From NCBI GenBank assembly GCA_001603005.1, contig LVAJ01000026.1:21047-85046 (forward strand): a DNA stretch of 64,000 bases, written 5' to 3'. The notes beneath the pieces are model-generated. The model had not been told where the DNA came from. It saw only the letters and a program-made list of their open reading frames with translations, and did not search any database. Of the stretch, positions 41,053-49,901 are shown in pieces. The stretch is from Clostridiales bacterium Firm_04. GTDB taxonomy: Bacteria > Bacillota > Clostridia > Oscillospirales > Ruminococcaceae. Numbering within the stretch: the first letter of the stretch is position 1; each line of letters opens with the position of its first letter. The position numbers and the translations under genes were made by a program.

Positions 41053-42027
41053 ATGCAGGAACAAACATGTCAGGTCATCCACATGGATCAAGTGCAGACA
41101 ACTGAGACCGAATGGATCTGGTATCCATACATTCCGCGCGGCAAGGTCACGATCATTCAGGGCGATCCCGGCGAGGGAAAGTCTACATTTTCGTTGTATC
41201 TTGCAGCGGCAGTCTCCCGCGGAACCAGTGTCGAGTGTCCGAATCAGGTCATCACAAATCCGGATTATGTCGTGTATCAGAATGCCGAGGACGGGCTTGC
41301 GGATACGGTCAAGCCGCGTCTGGATCTTGTGAAGGCGAATTGCAGCCTTGTCGTTTGTCTCGATGAAGCGCGGTTTCCGTTGTACATGACAGATAACAGA
41401 CTGGAACTGATCCTCGAAAAGTATCATCCACGCATGCTGATTCTGGATCCGCTTCAGGCGTATCTCGGCGACTGCGTGGATATGCACAGGGCAAACGAGA
41501 TCCGACCGGTTATGAATCATCTTGCGGTGCTTGCAGACAACTTTCAATGCGCGATCATCCTGATCGGACATATGAACAAAATGCAGGGCAGCAAGGCGAT
41601 TTACCGCGGTCTCGGCAGCATCGACATCACAGCGTCCGCGCGCTCCGTCCTGACCGTCGCCCGCGATCCTTCGCATCCGGAGTTTCGCGTGATCCGTCAG
41701 ATCAAGAACAGTCTCGCGAAGGAGGGCGAGCCGGTCGCGTTCAAAATCGGTGAGGACGGCAGCATCGAGTACGCCGGTCCCTATCAGTGCGATGATCCTT
41801 ATGCCGGCGAAAACGGACGCCAACCGAAAGAGAGAGACCGTGCAAAGAAGCTGATCGCGGAATGGATGGAGCGCAAGCAGCCGCTCTACGTGCGGGATAT
41901 TTACGAGATCGCAGACAGCGAGGACATCAAGAAAACAACGCTGCTGCGTGCAAAAACGGATATGGGGATCGTCGGACGTTACACCGAAATAGGATGGATC
42001 TGGGAATATCCGAAGAAAAAAGCATGA
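41053..42027 (+). CDS. RepA/RecA-type AAA ATPase inside the hyp locus
   Basis: The 324-residue protein starts at MQEQTCQVI (AAAGGAG upstream). It has Walker A GDPGEGKST near residue 35, YVVYQNAEDG, a Walker B-like RMLILDPLQAYLG near residue 140 and sensor IILIGHMNK near 175. This order fits the AAA_25/RepA hexameric helicase-like family common on plasmids, phages and integrative elements. The C-terminal 80 residues look like a winged helix (KLIAEWMERKQPLYVRDIYE). It is the only plus-strand gene between hypD and hypE and lies between two copies of a TTTCA/TGAAA motif, so it was probably inserted. Confidence 0.75.
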   Translation: MQEQTCQVIHMDQVQTTETEWIWYPYIPRGKVTIIQGDPGEGKSTFSLYLAAAVSRGTSVECPNQVITNPDYVVYQNAEDGLADTVKPRLDLVKANCSLVVCLDEARFPLYMTDNRLELILEKYHPRMLILDPLQAYLGDCVDMHRANEIRPVMNHLAVLADNFQCAIILIGHMNKMQGSKAIYRGLGSIDITASARSVLTVARDPSHPEFRVIRQIKNSLAKEGEPVAFKIGEDGSIEYAGPYQCDDPYAGENGRQPKERDRAKKLIAEWMERKQPLYVRDIYEIADSEDIKKTTLLRAKTDMGIVGRYTEIGWIWEYPKKKA

Positions 42028-42049
42028 TTTTGTTATATCAGATACGTAC

Positions 42050-42092
42050 CAACATTTCACTTTTTCATTGTCAGAAAATGAAACCTTTGAAA
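42050..42092. repeat. TTTCA/TGAAA inverted-repeat motif, right copy
   Basis: CAACATTTCACTTTTTC and GAAAATGAAACCTTTGAAA form an imperfect inverted repeat with the same end sequences as the copy at 40829-40883. Confidence 0.55.
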
Positions 42093-42136
42093 AGAGCATG
42101 GAGATTTGAGCGCATTTTTGTGCAAGCTTCACAAAT

Positions 42137-43189
42137 TCAGACCAACCCGCTGTACTGATAGTAAGCCGCGCATGCGCCCTCATCAGAGACCATGCATGCG
42201 CCGACGGGGTGCAGCGGGGTGCAGCCCTTGCCGAAAACCTTGCAGTCGCATGGTCGGATCTTGCCCTGAAGCACATCGCCGCAGCGGCACGCGGGGTTCG
42301 GCTTTCCGGTGATCTCCGGCATCGCAAATTTGATGCGCGCGTCAAAATCGGCATACTCCGGACGCAGCTTCATGCCCGATCCGGGGATCATCCCGAGCCC
42401 GCGCCATTCGCTGTCGCAGGGTTCCATGACCTCGTTCATCAGCCGAATTGCGGCAATATTGCCCTCATCGCGCACCACGCGCGGATAGCAGTTCCGGAAG
42501 AATGGCTCGCCCTTTTCAAGCAACCGGATCGTGACCGCCAGCGCCGTGAGCAACTCGCTCGCCGTGAAGCCTGCGACCACACCGGAGACGCCCTGTTCCG
42601 TGCATAATTTGGCGCATGTTGCGTTTCCGGTGATCGCATTCACATGCCCCGGATAGAGGAATGCATCCGCGCTGCCGATGAGCGCCTGATAGGCATTCGG
42701 CATGGTCTTGTTCGCAGTCAGCAGCGAAAAATTACGCAGATTCGCGGCTTTTGCTTCTTTCGCAGCAAGGCATGCCGAGGGCATCGTCGTCTCAAACCCG
42801 ACTGCAAGGAACACGACCTGCCGGTCGGGGTTCTCCTTGGCGAGCGCGACAGCATCGAGCGGCGAGTAAACCGGACGGATATCCGCGCCCTTCGCCCGCG
42901 CACCGGCAAGGCTCATCTCCGTACCAGGCACGCGGATGAGATCGCCGAAAGTGCAGATAATACATCCTTTTTCGAGTGCAAGCCAGCACGCCTCGTCGAT
43001 AAATCCGACCGCCGTGACGCAAACCGGACATCCCGGACCGGAGATCAGGTCGATCTGCGGCGGCAGCAATTTGCGCAGCCCAAGCCGGAAGATCTCGTGC
43101 GTGTGGGTGCCGCAAACCTCCATGATCCGAAGCGGCGCGCCGCTGTAACCGGTGATGATATCCCGCGCGCGGGCAGCACTTTCGTTCAC
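42137..43189 (-). CDS. hypD: Hydrogenase maturation protein HypD
   Basis: The 350-residue protein has the conserved CGTHTH (residues 26-31), GPGCPVC (51-57), FAVGFETT-type LAVGFETTMPS, NKTMPNAYQALI and the C-terminal 4Fe-4S region ACRCGDVLQG, PCDCKVFGKGC, PVGACMVSDEGACA. HypD forms a complex with HypC and assembles Fe(CN)2CO before transfer to a target protein. It overlaps hypC by four bases. All residues expected for activity are present. Confidence 0.97.
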   Translation of the reverse strand: MNESAARARDIITGYSGAPLRIMEVCGTHTHEIFRLGLRKLLPPQIDLISGPGCPVCVTAVGFIDEACWLALEKGCIICTFGDLIRVPGTEMSLAGARAKGADIRPVYSPLDAVALAKENPDRQVVFLAVGFETTMPSACLAAKEAKAANLRNFSLLTANKTMPNAYQALIGSADAFLYPGHVNAITGNATCAKLCTEQGVSGVVAGFTASELLTALAVTIRLLEKGEPFFRNCYPRVVRDEGNIAAIRLMNEVMEPCDSEWRGLGMIPGSGMKLRPEYADFDARIKFAMPEITGKPNPACRCGDVLQGKIRPCDCKVFGKGCTPLHPVGACMVSDEGACAAYYQYSGLV

Positions 43190-43395
43190 AGCAGCTCCTC
43201 CATGACAGCGTCAGCTTCGGCGGCGTCATCGTCGGTGATCTTTGCGATCGCCACGCCTGCATGCACCATAACGAAGTCGCCCGGCTCAAGGTTTTCTAAC
43301 GTACCTGCGCTGATTTCGCGTTGTGCACCGCTCGCGTCAATGAGCGCCGTTCCCGCTTCCACGCGGACAACTTTTGCAGAAAGTCCAACACACAT
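43186..43395 (-). CDS. hypC: Hydrogenase maturation chaperone HypC
   Basis: The 69-residue protein begins MCVGLSAKVV, with the N-terminal Cys2 that holds the Fe group, and has LEPGDFVMVHAGVAIAKI with the conserved His45. Length and motifs are standard for HypC/HybG. The start has TGGAGGTAAG upstream. In known systems HypC docks on the large subunit of a [NiFe]-hydrogenase; none is encoded in this window, so its client here is open. Confidence 0.95.
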   Translation of the reverse strand: MCVGLSAKVVRVEAGTALIDASGAQREISAGTLENLEPGDFVMVHAGVAIAKITDDDAAEADAVMEELL

Positions 43396-43559
43396 TTTTT
43401 CTTACCTCCATAAAATTAGAACAGAATTGCTTATAATAGCGGCATAAAACCGCAATTTCGGTATAGTCTCCGCAGCAGGTACAACTATATAAATAGGATA
43501 CCAGCAACCGCATGTATATTTTCATGCATATGTACGATCTTGCGATCTCGTTTCATGCA

Positions 43560-44150
43560 TTTCATTATTTATGAAAAGGCGGGTTTCGCAGTCTCCTGAC
43601 GACCTGTCTCGTCAGACGTTTCCGCAGTCGAAGCACATGCTGTCCTCTTTACCCGTTTCGCCGCCGCAGCGGAAATACCGGAGTATCTTGCGCTCGTTTC
43701 CCCGCCAATCCATGTTTCATATTTATACAGGGACAGCCGTGTTCCGCAGCGCATCACGAGATCTGCCGGCATAACGGTTTCCGTATGCGCCCCTCGCTCC
43801 TGCCTCGCATGCCATTTCTGTCCGCACTCCAAAAACCAGAGCATCTTGCGCTTCATGTCCTGCCCGTTCCACACTGTTTTTCATTTATGAAAAGCTGTTT
43901 TTCACGGTCTCCAAACCAGCTGAATTGACAGACGGTTCCGCAGTCGAAGCACATGCTGTCCTCTTTACCCGTTTCGCCGCCGCTACAGAAATACAGGAGT
44001 ATCTTGCGCTCGTTGTCCCGCCAATCCATGCTTATTTTTATACAGGGATAGCTGTGTTCCGCAGCGCATCACGAGGTCTGCCGGCATAACTGTTTCCGCA
44101 AGCGCCCCTCGCTCCTGCCCTTCGTATCACTGCAGCAAGATCATTGTATA
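43560..44150 (-). pseudogene. Tandemly duplicated, decayed Cys-rich (zinc-ribbon-like) coding units
   Basis: Two direct copies of about 365 bases share long identical stretches (for example around 43618-43660 and 43933-43975). On the minus strand each contains MDWRxNERKIL, then GGETGKEDSMCFDCG, and a second part ending VMPADLVMRCGTxLSLYK. The first copy ends the short frame at a stop after CFDCGNV; the second runs on to an ATGA overlap with a frame starting MKRKMLWFLECGQKW. Reading frames differ between copies. The units look like remnants of a small zinc-ribbon protein. Short functional peptides cannot be excluded. Confidence 0.55.
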
Positions 44151-44219
44151 CTGAATTCTCGCCACAACTGTTGAGCAAGGAATCGTATCAGAAAATCAGA
44201 GCATCTTGCGTAAACCAGA

Positions 44220-46520
44220 TCAAGAATGAAACACGCCGTACAAAGCCTGCCCGATGCAAATGCCGCCGTCATTCGGCGGGATCTCGTGGTGCAGCAAAAC
44301 GCGGAATCCTGCAGCAGTCAGCTGCGCATGTGCAAGCCGGACAAGCAGCCTGTTCTGGAACACACCGCCGCTCAAAGCACACACGGAAACATTTGTATCT
44401 TCGCGGATTTTACAGCACATCGTCATGATTGATTCCGCGAGTGCTGCATGAAACAGATACGCAAGCCGAACCCGATTCTCATCCGACCGATTTCCCGCAA
44501 ACCGTCTGGCGATTTCCGCTGCAAGCGCAGTCGTGTCCATGTAAAGCAACCCGTCCCGACGAACAATAATCGCAGACAATTTCGCATCAGAACGGCCATT
44601 TTCAGGATGATATTGCTCCGCACAGTTCATCAAAGCAGTCGAAGCCTCTCCTTCAAAGGTGGAAGCCCTACGGATACCGAGAATCGCAGCAACAGCGTCA
44701 AAAACACGACCGCAGCTCGTGGAGGTAACCGTATTCACGCCAAGCCGTGCCATGTTCGCAAGAACGTTATATTCCTGCTGACTGCACACGCCAAGTGCAT
44801 CACACAAATCAGCCGCACCGGCATCCCGCAGCAAAGCCACAGCAATGCGCCATCCTTCTTTCGAGGACAGATCCCCTCCGGTCTGTGCAAACGGCTGAAT
44901 GCAGCCTTTTCGTACAAAATTGCGCAAATCGCTGAGCATAAACTCGCCGCCCCAGACCGTACCGTCCGCGCCGTATCCGGTGCCGTCAAAGCTCACGCCG
45001 ATGACAGGTTCCTCAACCTGATTCTCAGCCATGCATGATAGGATATGCGCATAATGGTGCTGAACCTGCGCAACAGGAATATCACGTTCCTGCGCGATTT
45101 CCTGTGCAACCGTAACCGTACTGTAAAGCGGGTGTGTATCACATACGATCACTTCCGGACGCACTTCCAGCAATTCGCACATCCTGTCTATCGACTCACG
45201 AAGCGCATGAACCGTCCGGATATCAGCCATATCGCCAACATACGGCGAAGCATACAGCAGCCCGCCCTTCGCTATACAGAATGTATTTTTCAATTCGCCG
45301 CCAATCGCAAGAATCGCCTTATGATTCTTTTGATGTATCGGGATCGGCAGCGGCGCAAACCCTCTCGATCGCCGAATCATGTATATCTGATCAAAAAGCC
45401 AATCGCACACCGAATCGTCAGCACGTAAACGAATTTCGCGATTATGCGAAAGAATCAGGTCGCAGAATCCGCCAATCTCTTTGACAGCATCGTCTTCATT
45501 CCGGCAGATCGGTGCGCCCCGCGCATTACCGCTGGTCATCACAAGACTGTCAGTCATTTCTATACCATCTGGATAATCAAAAAGCAGCATATGAACCGGC
45601 GTATAAGGCAACATAACACCAATCCGATTGTTATCCGGAGCAACAGCATTTGATATCGACGTATCTTCGCGCTTTTGAAGCAATAAGATTGGCTTTTGCC
45701 ATCCGGTTAAGACATGCAGCTGCCGGTCATCAACCAAACACTCGCGGCGAGCTGTTTCAGCATCTCGCATCATAAGAGCAAACGGTTTCATTGGTCTTTT
45801 TTTGCGCTCACGGAGCAGATAGATCGCTTCGGTATTCTTTGCGTCACAACACAAATGAAACCCGCCGATGCCCTTAATTGCGACGATTTTGCCTGACATG
45901 ATTGCGCTTCGTGCGGCGGATATTGCCGCGCTGTTTTTCCAATTTGTGCTGATTACATACACTTCCGGTCCGCAGTCAGGACAGCAATTCGGCTGCGCAT
46001 CAAAACGCCTCGAATCCGGATCATCATATTCCGATTCGCATGTTTTACACATTGGAAATACACGCATACTCGTGCGTTCTCTGTCATACGGCATAGCATC
46101 GAGAATCGTCAGTCTCGGACCGCATTGCGTACAATTGATAAACGGGTGCAAATAGCGCCTGTTCTTCGGATCAAACAATTCAGCCTTGCACTTGTCACAT
46201 GTTGCAATGTCCGGAGATACAAAAATATCACCAAATTGCTTTTCGCTTTCTATAATTGAAAACCCTTGATATTCCGCGCCATCCCCGTCAGCAATTTTCT
46301 CACAATCCATCCCGAGAATCATCGCGCGCTCCGGCGGATGATTTTGAATCTCATTTGCAAATGCATCGAGCTGTTCCGGTGTCCCGACCGCAAGAATCTC
46401 CACATAAGACCCCTTATTCGCAACTGTCCCGCGCACGCCGAACCGCTCAGCCGTAACCGCTGTAAATGGCCGAAACCCTACGCCCTGAACAATACCGAAA
46501 ACATGATAACAAACCTTCAA
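44220..46520 (-). CDS. hypF: Carbamoyltransferase HypF
   Basis: The 766-residue protein is of normal length. A TTG start at 46520 is chosen because AAAGGAAG lies six bases upstream and the acylphosphatase domain begins at once (MKVCYHVFGIVQGVGFRPF). Two zinc fingers follow (CDKCKAELFD with CTQCGP, and CKTCESEYDD with CCPDCGP), then a YrdC-like domain (IKGIGGFHLCCDA) and a Kae1-like domain (GVSFDGTGYGADGTVWGGEF, ALSGGVFQNRLL). It makes carbamoyl-AMP from carbamoyl phosphate and loads HypE. Upstream in-frame codons to 46616 lack a ribosome binding site. Confidence 0.94.
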   Translation of the reverse strand: MKVCYHVFGIVQGVGFRPFTAVTAERFGVRGTVANKGSYVEILAVGTPEQLDAFANEIQNHPPERAMILGMDCEKIADGDGAEYQGFSIIESEKQFGDIFVSPDIATCDKCKAELFDPKNRRYLHPFINCTQCGPRLTILDAMPYDRERTSMRVFPMCKTCESEYDDPDSRRFDAQPNCCPDCGPEVYVISTNWKNSAAISAARSAIMSGKIVAIKGIGGFHLCCDAKNTEAIYLLRERKKRPMKPFALMMRDAETARRECLVDDRQLHVLTGWQKPILLLQKREDTSISNAVAPDNNRIGVMLPYTPVHMLLFDYPDGIEMTDSLVMTSGNARGAPICRNEDDAVKEIGGFCDLILSHNREIRLRADDSVCDWLFDQIYMIRRSRGFAPLPIPIHQKNHKAILAIGGELKNTFCIAKGGLLYASPYVGDMADIRTVHALRESIDRMCELLEVRPEVIVCDTHPLYSTVTVAQEIAQERDIPVAQVQHHYAHILSCMAENQVEEPVIGVSFDGTGYGADGTVWGGEFMLSDLRNFVRKGCIQPFAQTGGDLSSKEGWRIAVALLRDAGAADLCDALGVCSQQEYNVLANMARLGVNTVTSTSCGRVFDAVAAILGIRRASTFEGEASTALMNCAEQYHPENGRSDAKLSAIIVRRDGLLYMDTTALAAEIARRFAGNRSDENRVRLAYLFHAALAESIMTMCCKIREDTNVSVCALSGGVFQNRLLVRLAHAQLTAAGFRVLLHHEIPPNDGGICIGQALYGVFHS

Positions 46521-46637
46521 ATCGAATCTTCCTTTGCAAATATCGGAAATGTCATGAAACAGCATCGCAAGATCTTCCGAATTTCTTGCATTTTTATTGC
46601 GATTTATCACAATCAAGCAGCAATATTATCAATCAAA

Positions 46638-47675
46638 CTACCGTGCAGATCCGGACACCGCTTCATGCGCAAAATCCACCCATTTTCCACTATAATCAGG
46701 AACCGCCCGCCGCAGCATGTTATCCGCGATGATTACATCATAACGCTCTGCAGCAATGCGCAGATCTTTTTCATTCCGAATGCGGAAATCATTTTCGTCT
46801 GCATAATCGCGATCAAAATGAAACCATGTTGCGCAGTCAATTTTCACTGCATTCCCACGATCTCCTGACAACGAGCAGAGCATTTTTCGCAGATGATTTG
46901 CTGCATACTGCTGATGAACGATCAGAACACTTTTCCCGCTCAGATCCGGAATCTGTTCCATCATATCAGCAGGAACAATCGCTTCAACCGCATATGGGAT
47001 TCCAAAACGTTTTTTAAGTAACTGCGCGGCTTTCAATCCACACGGCGCAATCACTTGAAACCGTTCGCATTCCGACGCGCGGCAAATATCATCGAGTCCG
47101 CTGTCCATGCCAAAGCATACGACCTCATCCGCTCGCATACCTTCAATCAACGTATCAGCATGTGTACATCCGGTGTCCAACGGCGTTGCGCCGATCAACC
47201 CGATCTTCCCCGTTTTCGTCGGAAATTGCTCTGTCGCAAACCGATCGAAAATGTCATAGTAAGCGCGCTCCGCGCCATAGTCATAGTATCGCGTACCGTC
47301 GGTCGGAATGACGATGCAGGGCAGTCCGGTGCGCTTCTCCGTCATTCGCCGCAGCGCAAGATAATCCGTTGCAATAACTGCCGGAACGGGCGTCCCGACA
47401 ATCGCCGTAAATTCGGCGGGCACCTGCTCCGTGATCTGGCAAAGCTTGTCGATCAGCAGCTTATCCCTGCCGAAAATCGCGTCCATATCGCGCAGCCCGG
47501 CGCTGAATAGTGCCGATTTTTTCTCGTGCCAGCGCGGTTCATCGAACCCGCAGACATTTCCGGCGCAGCCGCCGGCGTCGCAAATCACGGTGATCCCGCC
47601 CAGCTCGTAGAGCACCGCACAAGCGCCAGAATCGTCCGGCGCCAGCGGCGAGAGATGTGTCAGAAGACTGCTCAC
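46638..47675 (-). CDS. NifK-like nitrogenase component 1 homologue, cassette 2
   Basis: The 345-residue protein aligns without gaps over its first 100 residues with the cassette 1 homologue at 51161-52315: SGAC(A/S)xLYELGG, GGC/SGC, FDEPRW, DAI(F/L)G. Cys19 and Cys37 correspond, but Cys93 of the other protein is Val93 here. Later GATPLDTG resembles GMTPLDFG. The fold is the nitrogenase component 1 (NifDK/BchNB/CfbD) superfamily. It is much shorter than NifK (about 520 residues), as in cofactor-reductase groups. It probably pairs with the D-like protein at 48126-49412. Confidence 0.75.
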   Translation of the reverse strand: MSSLLTHLSPLAPDDSGACAVLYELGGITVICDAGGCAGNVCGFDEPRWHEKKSALFSAGLRDMDAIFGRDKLLIDKLCQITEQVPAEFTAIVGTPVPAVIATDYLALRRMTEKRTGLPCIVIPTDGTRYYDYGAERAYYDIFDRFATEQFPTKTGKIGLIGATPLDTGCTHADTLIEGMRADEVVCFGMDSGLDDICRASECERFQVIAPCGLKAAQLLKKRFGIPYAVEAIVPADMMEQIPDLSGKSVLIVHQQYAANHLRKMLCSLSGDRGNAVKIDCATWFHFDRDYADENDFRIRNEKDLRIAAERYDVIIADNMLRRAVPDYSGKWVDFAHEAVSGSAR

Positions 47676-47794
47676 GGCAATTCTCCTTTCGCAGTTTCAA
47701 ATATCGTTTCATTGTTAAAAGGAAAGCAAATGCTGGAATTTTCAGCATAATTGTTACGTTCTTGCAAACGCAGCCACGTTTCAAATTCTGCAAG

Positions 47795-48124
47795 TTATCC
47801 AGTGTCAAAATTCTTTTTCTCAATGTCGCATTCCAGATCAGCTGTCGAGCCATTGGAATATATTGCGCAGAGCACGCCGCTGTATGCATGATCCGGCTGA
47901 ACTGTTTTCAGGTAGAATCTTGCGCTGCTATCCCGTGAAAAATATGCAGCCAGATTCACCGAATCCGCAAATTCAAAATCGCCGTCGCGCTCCGAATACA
48001 GATTTGCGTTTGCCACGACTTTTTCAGATCATGCAAGCTTTTCGCGCAGAAATCCATCAATACCCCGAACGAATATCCCGCCAAGCTTCACTGTATAATA
48101 TTCCTTCACTTTCCAATCCGTCAT
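47795..48124 (-). pseudogene. Frame interrupted by an in-frame TGA, between the two component 1 genes
   Basis: From ATG at 48124 the frame gives 31 codons (MTDWKVKEYYTVKLGGIFVR...) and stops at TGA (48031-48029). The same frame then continues for 77 codons (SEKVVANANLYSERDGDFEF...) to a stop at 47795. A read-through product would be about 109 residues. The simplest reading is a gene with a nonsense mutation. A selenocysteine codon is conceivable but I see no clear hairpin after it. I do not recognise the protein. Confidence 0.5.
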
Positions 48125-48125
48125 A

Positions 48126-49412
48126 TCATTTCGCACCCTTCAGCGCCGCATCAAGCTGTTCAAACAGCAATATCAGACCACGGTACCCGAACGGCTGCAC
48201 TTCATCCTGAAAGCCGATTCCCGCAATATTCTTATGATAGTACACCGCATCATTTCCGATGACCGCGTCCGGCTCGCCGTCGCAATGATAATTCAGCATC
48301 GTCGGCGACAAATTCGAGTAAATACGTGTATTTGGAGATATCTCCGCAAGCTTTTGAATATAGACAAAATTGCGCTCACCGACCGTTCCGTAAATCTCCG
48401 TCACCGTAAATCCGTACTCCGTCAGTGCCAGTGCCAGCTCAAAGCTATCCGCGTTCAGGCACTCACCCACCGCAATCTTCAGCGCGCCGTATTTTTCACG
48501 AAACTGCGTGATTTTCGACATAGCTTCATCATAATACGCCGCATCATCCAGCGCCGCACCGATCGCCTGACCGAGCAGCCGGTACTGATTCCGGATCTTG
48601 TCGATGCGGTAAAGCCGCGTCAGCTCGATGAACGGGATGCCGAGGCGCTCCTGCATGTCCTGCGCAGCGTACCGCGATTCCGCATTAAGGACGAGATTGA
48701 AATTCGCCTGTGAAAGCGACGTATATTCGTCGAAATTCTGACATCGCCCGATCTCGCCGATCCGTTTGATGCCGACTGATTTCAACAGCGGATAGATCTC
48801 GCAGCCGTCATCCAGTGCAGAGAAAAACCCGAGAATATTGCACACATTGGAAATGCGCTTCTGCGGTTTCAGAAGCGAGTAGACAGACTTGCGTACCAGC
48901 GCCATTGGCGGAAGCCGCTTCTCCCTCGTCAGCGCATACATATATGCCGGAATCGTCGAAACACCTGTCTTTTCGGTACAGCTTCTGCAAACGCGCTCCA
49001 TGTCCGTACCGAGCAGCGCGTCCACACAGGTAATGCAAATCACGATCGCCGACGGCTCCGTTTCACATTCTTCGAGCAGTTCCGCGCATGCTTTTGGTAT
49101 TTTATTGAGGTAGCGTCCGGTCACGATATCGGTATCATCGAGCAGCAGGTAGAAGAACCGCTCGCTGTATCCGAGCTCATTGAGCAATGCGGTATTGCGC
49201 CCGCAGCAGCCCGGCGCGACGAGCAGCATCACGGAGCCGGGGATCGCCAGCCCCGCGCGCTTGACGCCGAAGCCTTTCGCGCCCGGCGAGTTATAATCGA
49301 GCGTCGCCGGCGAGCTGTATATCATGTGCTTGGCGCTGTTCAGTTCCGCCGGCAGATCGTCAAATCCGCGCGCCGCGAGCGCTTCTGCCGTAATCGAAAA
49401 AGCTTGTAGCAT
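48126..49412 (-). CDS. NifD-like nitrogenase component 1 homologue, cassette 2
   Basis: The 428-residue protein belongs to the oxidoreductase/nitrogenase component 1 family. Candidate cluster ligands are Cys69/Cys70 (LLVAPGCCGRNT) and Cys126/Cys129 (IVICITCVDALLGTD). Further features are SNVCNILGFF-type strand, RCQNFDEYTSLSQANFNLVL and the terminal GYRGLILLFEQL. Homology to the 52334-53644 product is seen in the order of these parts and in NFDEY versus SYDEY. It lies nine bases after a GNAT gene, and would form a component 1 heteromer with the 46638-47675 product, served by the NifH-like protein at 49902. Confidence 0.72.
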   Translation of the reverse strand: MLQAFSITAEALAARGFDDLPAELNSAKHMIYSSPATLDYNSPGAKGFGVKRAGLAIPGSVMLLVAPGCCGRNTALLNELGYSERFFYLLLDDTDIVTGRYLNKIPKACAELLEECETEPSAIVICITCVDALLGTDMERVCRSCTEKTGVSTIPAYMYALTREKRLPPMALVRKSVYSLLKPQKRISNVCNILGFFSALDDGCEIYPLLKSVGIKRIGEIGRCQNFDEYTSLSQANFNLVLNAESRYAAQDMQERLGIPFIELTRLYRIDKIRNQYRLLGQAIGAALDDAAYYDEAMSKITQFREKYGALKIAVGECLNADSFELALALTEYGFTVTEIYGTVGERNFVYIQKLAEISPNTRIYSNLSPTMLNYHCDGEPDAVIGNDAVYYHKNIAGIGFQDEVQPFGYRGLILLFEQLDAALKGAK

Positions 49413-49421
49413 CTTGATTTT

Positions 49422-49889
49422 TCAATCCTTTCGGTGCAATTCTTTTGTCATGCGGATGCAGTCAAACGCGCCGCTTTTGACGACTGTTTCATCGACGATC
49501 TGATAGCCGAGTTTCCGGTAAAATCCGACGGCGACTGTTCTGCTTTCGATCTCAACCGTGTGAAAACCAAGCTCCGAAATCCACGATTCTGCTTGCAAAA
49601 CAACTTCCATGCCATATTGCTTTCCGCGATATTCCGGCAGCACGACCACCCGCCCGAGCATGACACGCCCCGCGCCGATCGGATAGAACCGGCAGGTCGC
49701 AAAAGGATAGCCGTCGTCGAGCAGGACGATGTACCGCGTCCCGTTGCCGTCGTGCTCGTCAAACTCCTCGCGCAGCGCAATATGATGCTGACGGTTCATG
49801 CCCTGCACGCGCACGGAATATGCGCCGGCGCGCTGCCATTCCTCTGCGGCACGCATGACTTCGATGCCGCCCGACGGTGTTTTTTGCAT
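49422..49889 (-). CDS. GNAT family acetyltransferase within the nif-like cluster
   Basis: The 155-residue protein has the GNAT core: YIVLLDDGYPFATCRFYPIG, LGRVVVLPEYRGKQYGMEVV (acetyl-CoA loop) and TVAVGFYRKLGYQIV. It lies between the NifH-like gene (12 bases) and the NifD-like gene (nine bases), all on the same strand, so it is co-transcribed. An acetyltransferase is not a usual part of nitrogenase-like operons. It may modify a pathway intermediate or be an incidental insertion. Confidence 0.85.
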   Translation of the reverse strand: MQKTPSGGIEVMRAAEEWQRAGAYSVRVQGMNRQHHIALREEFDEHDGNGTRYIVLLDDGYPFATCRFYPIGAGRVMLGRVVVLPEYRGKQYGMEVVLQAESWISELGFHTVEIESRTVAVGFYRKLGYQIVDETVVKSGAFDCIRMTKELHRKD

Positions 49890-49901
49890 TTTATTGCTCC
49901 T

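Noticed and set aside
48029..48031. Selenocysteine codon
   Set aside because: I could not find a clear hairpin directly after the TGA, and the frame context fits a simple nonsense mutation.
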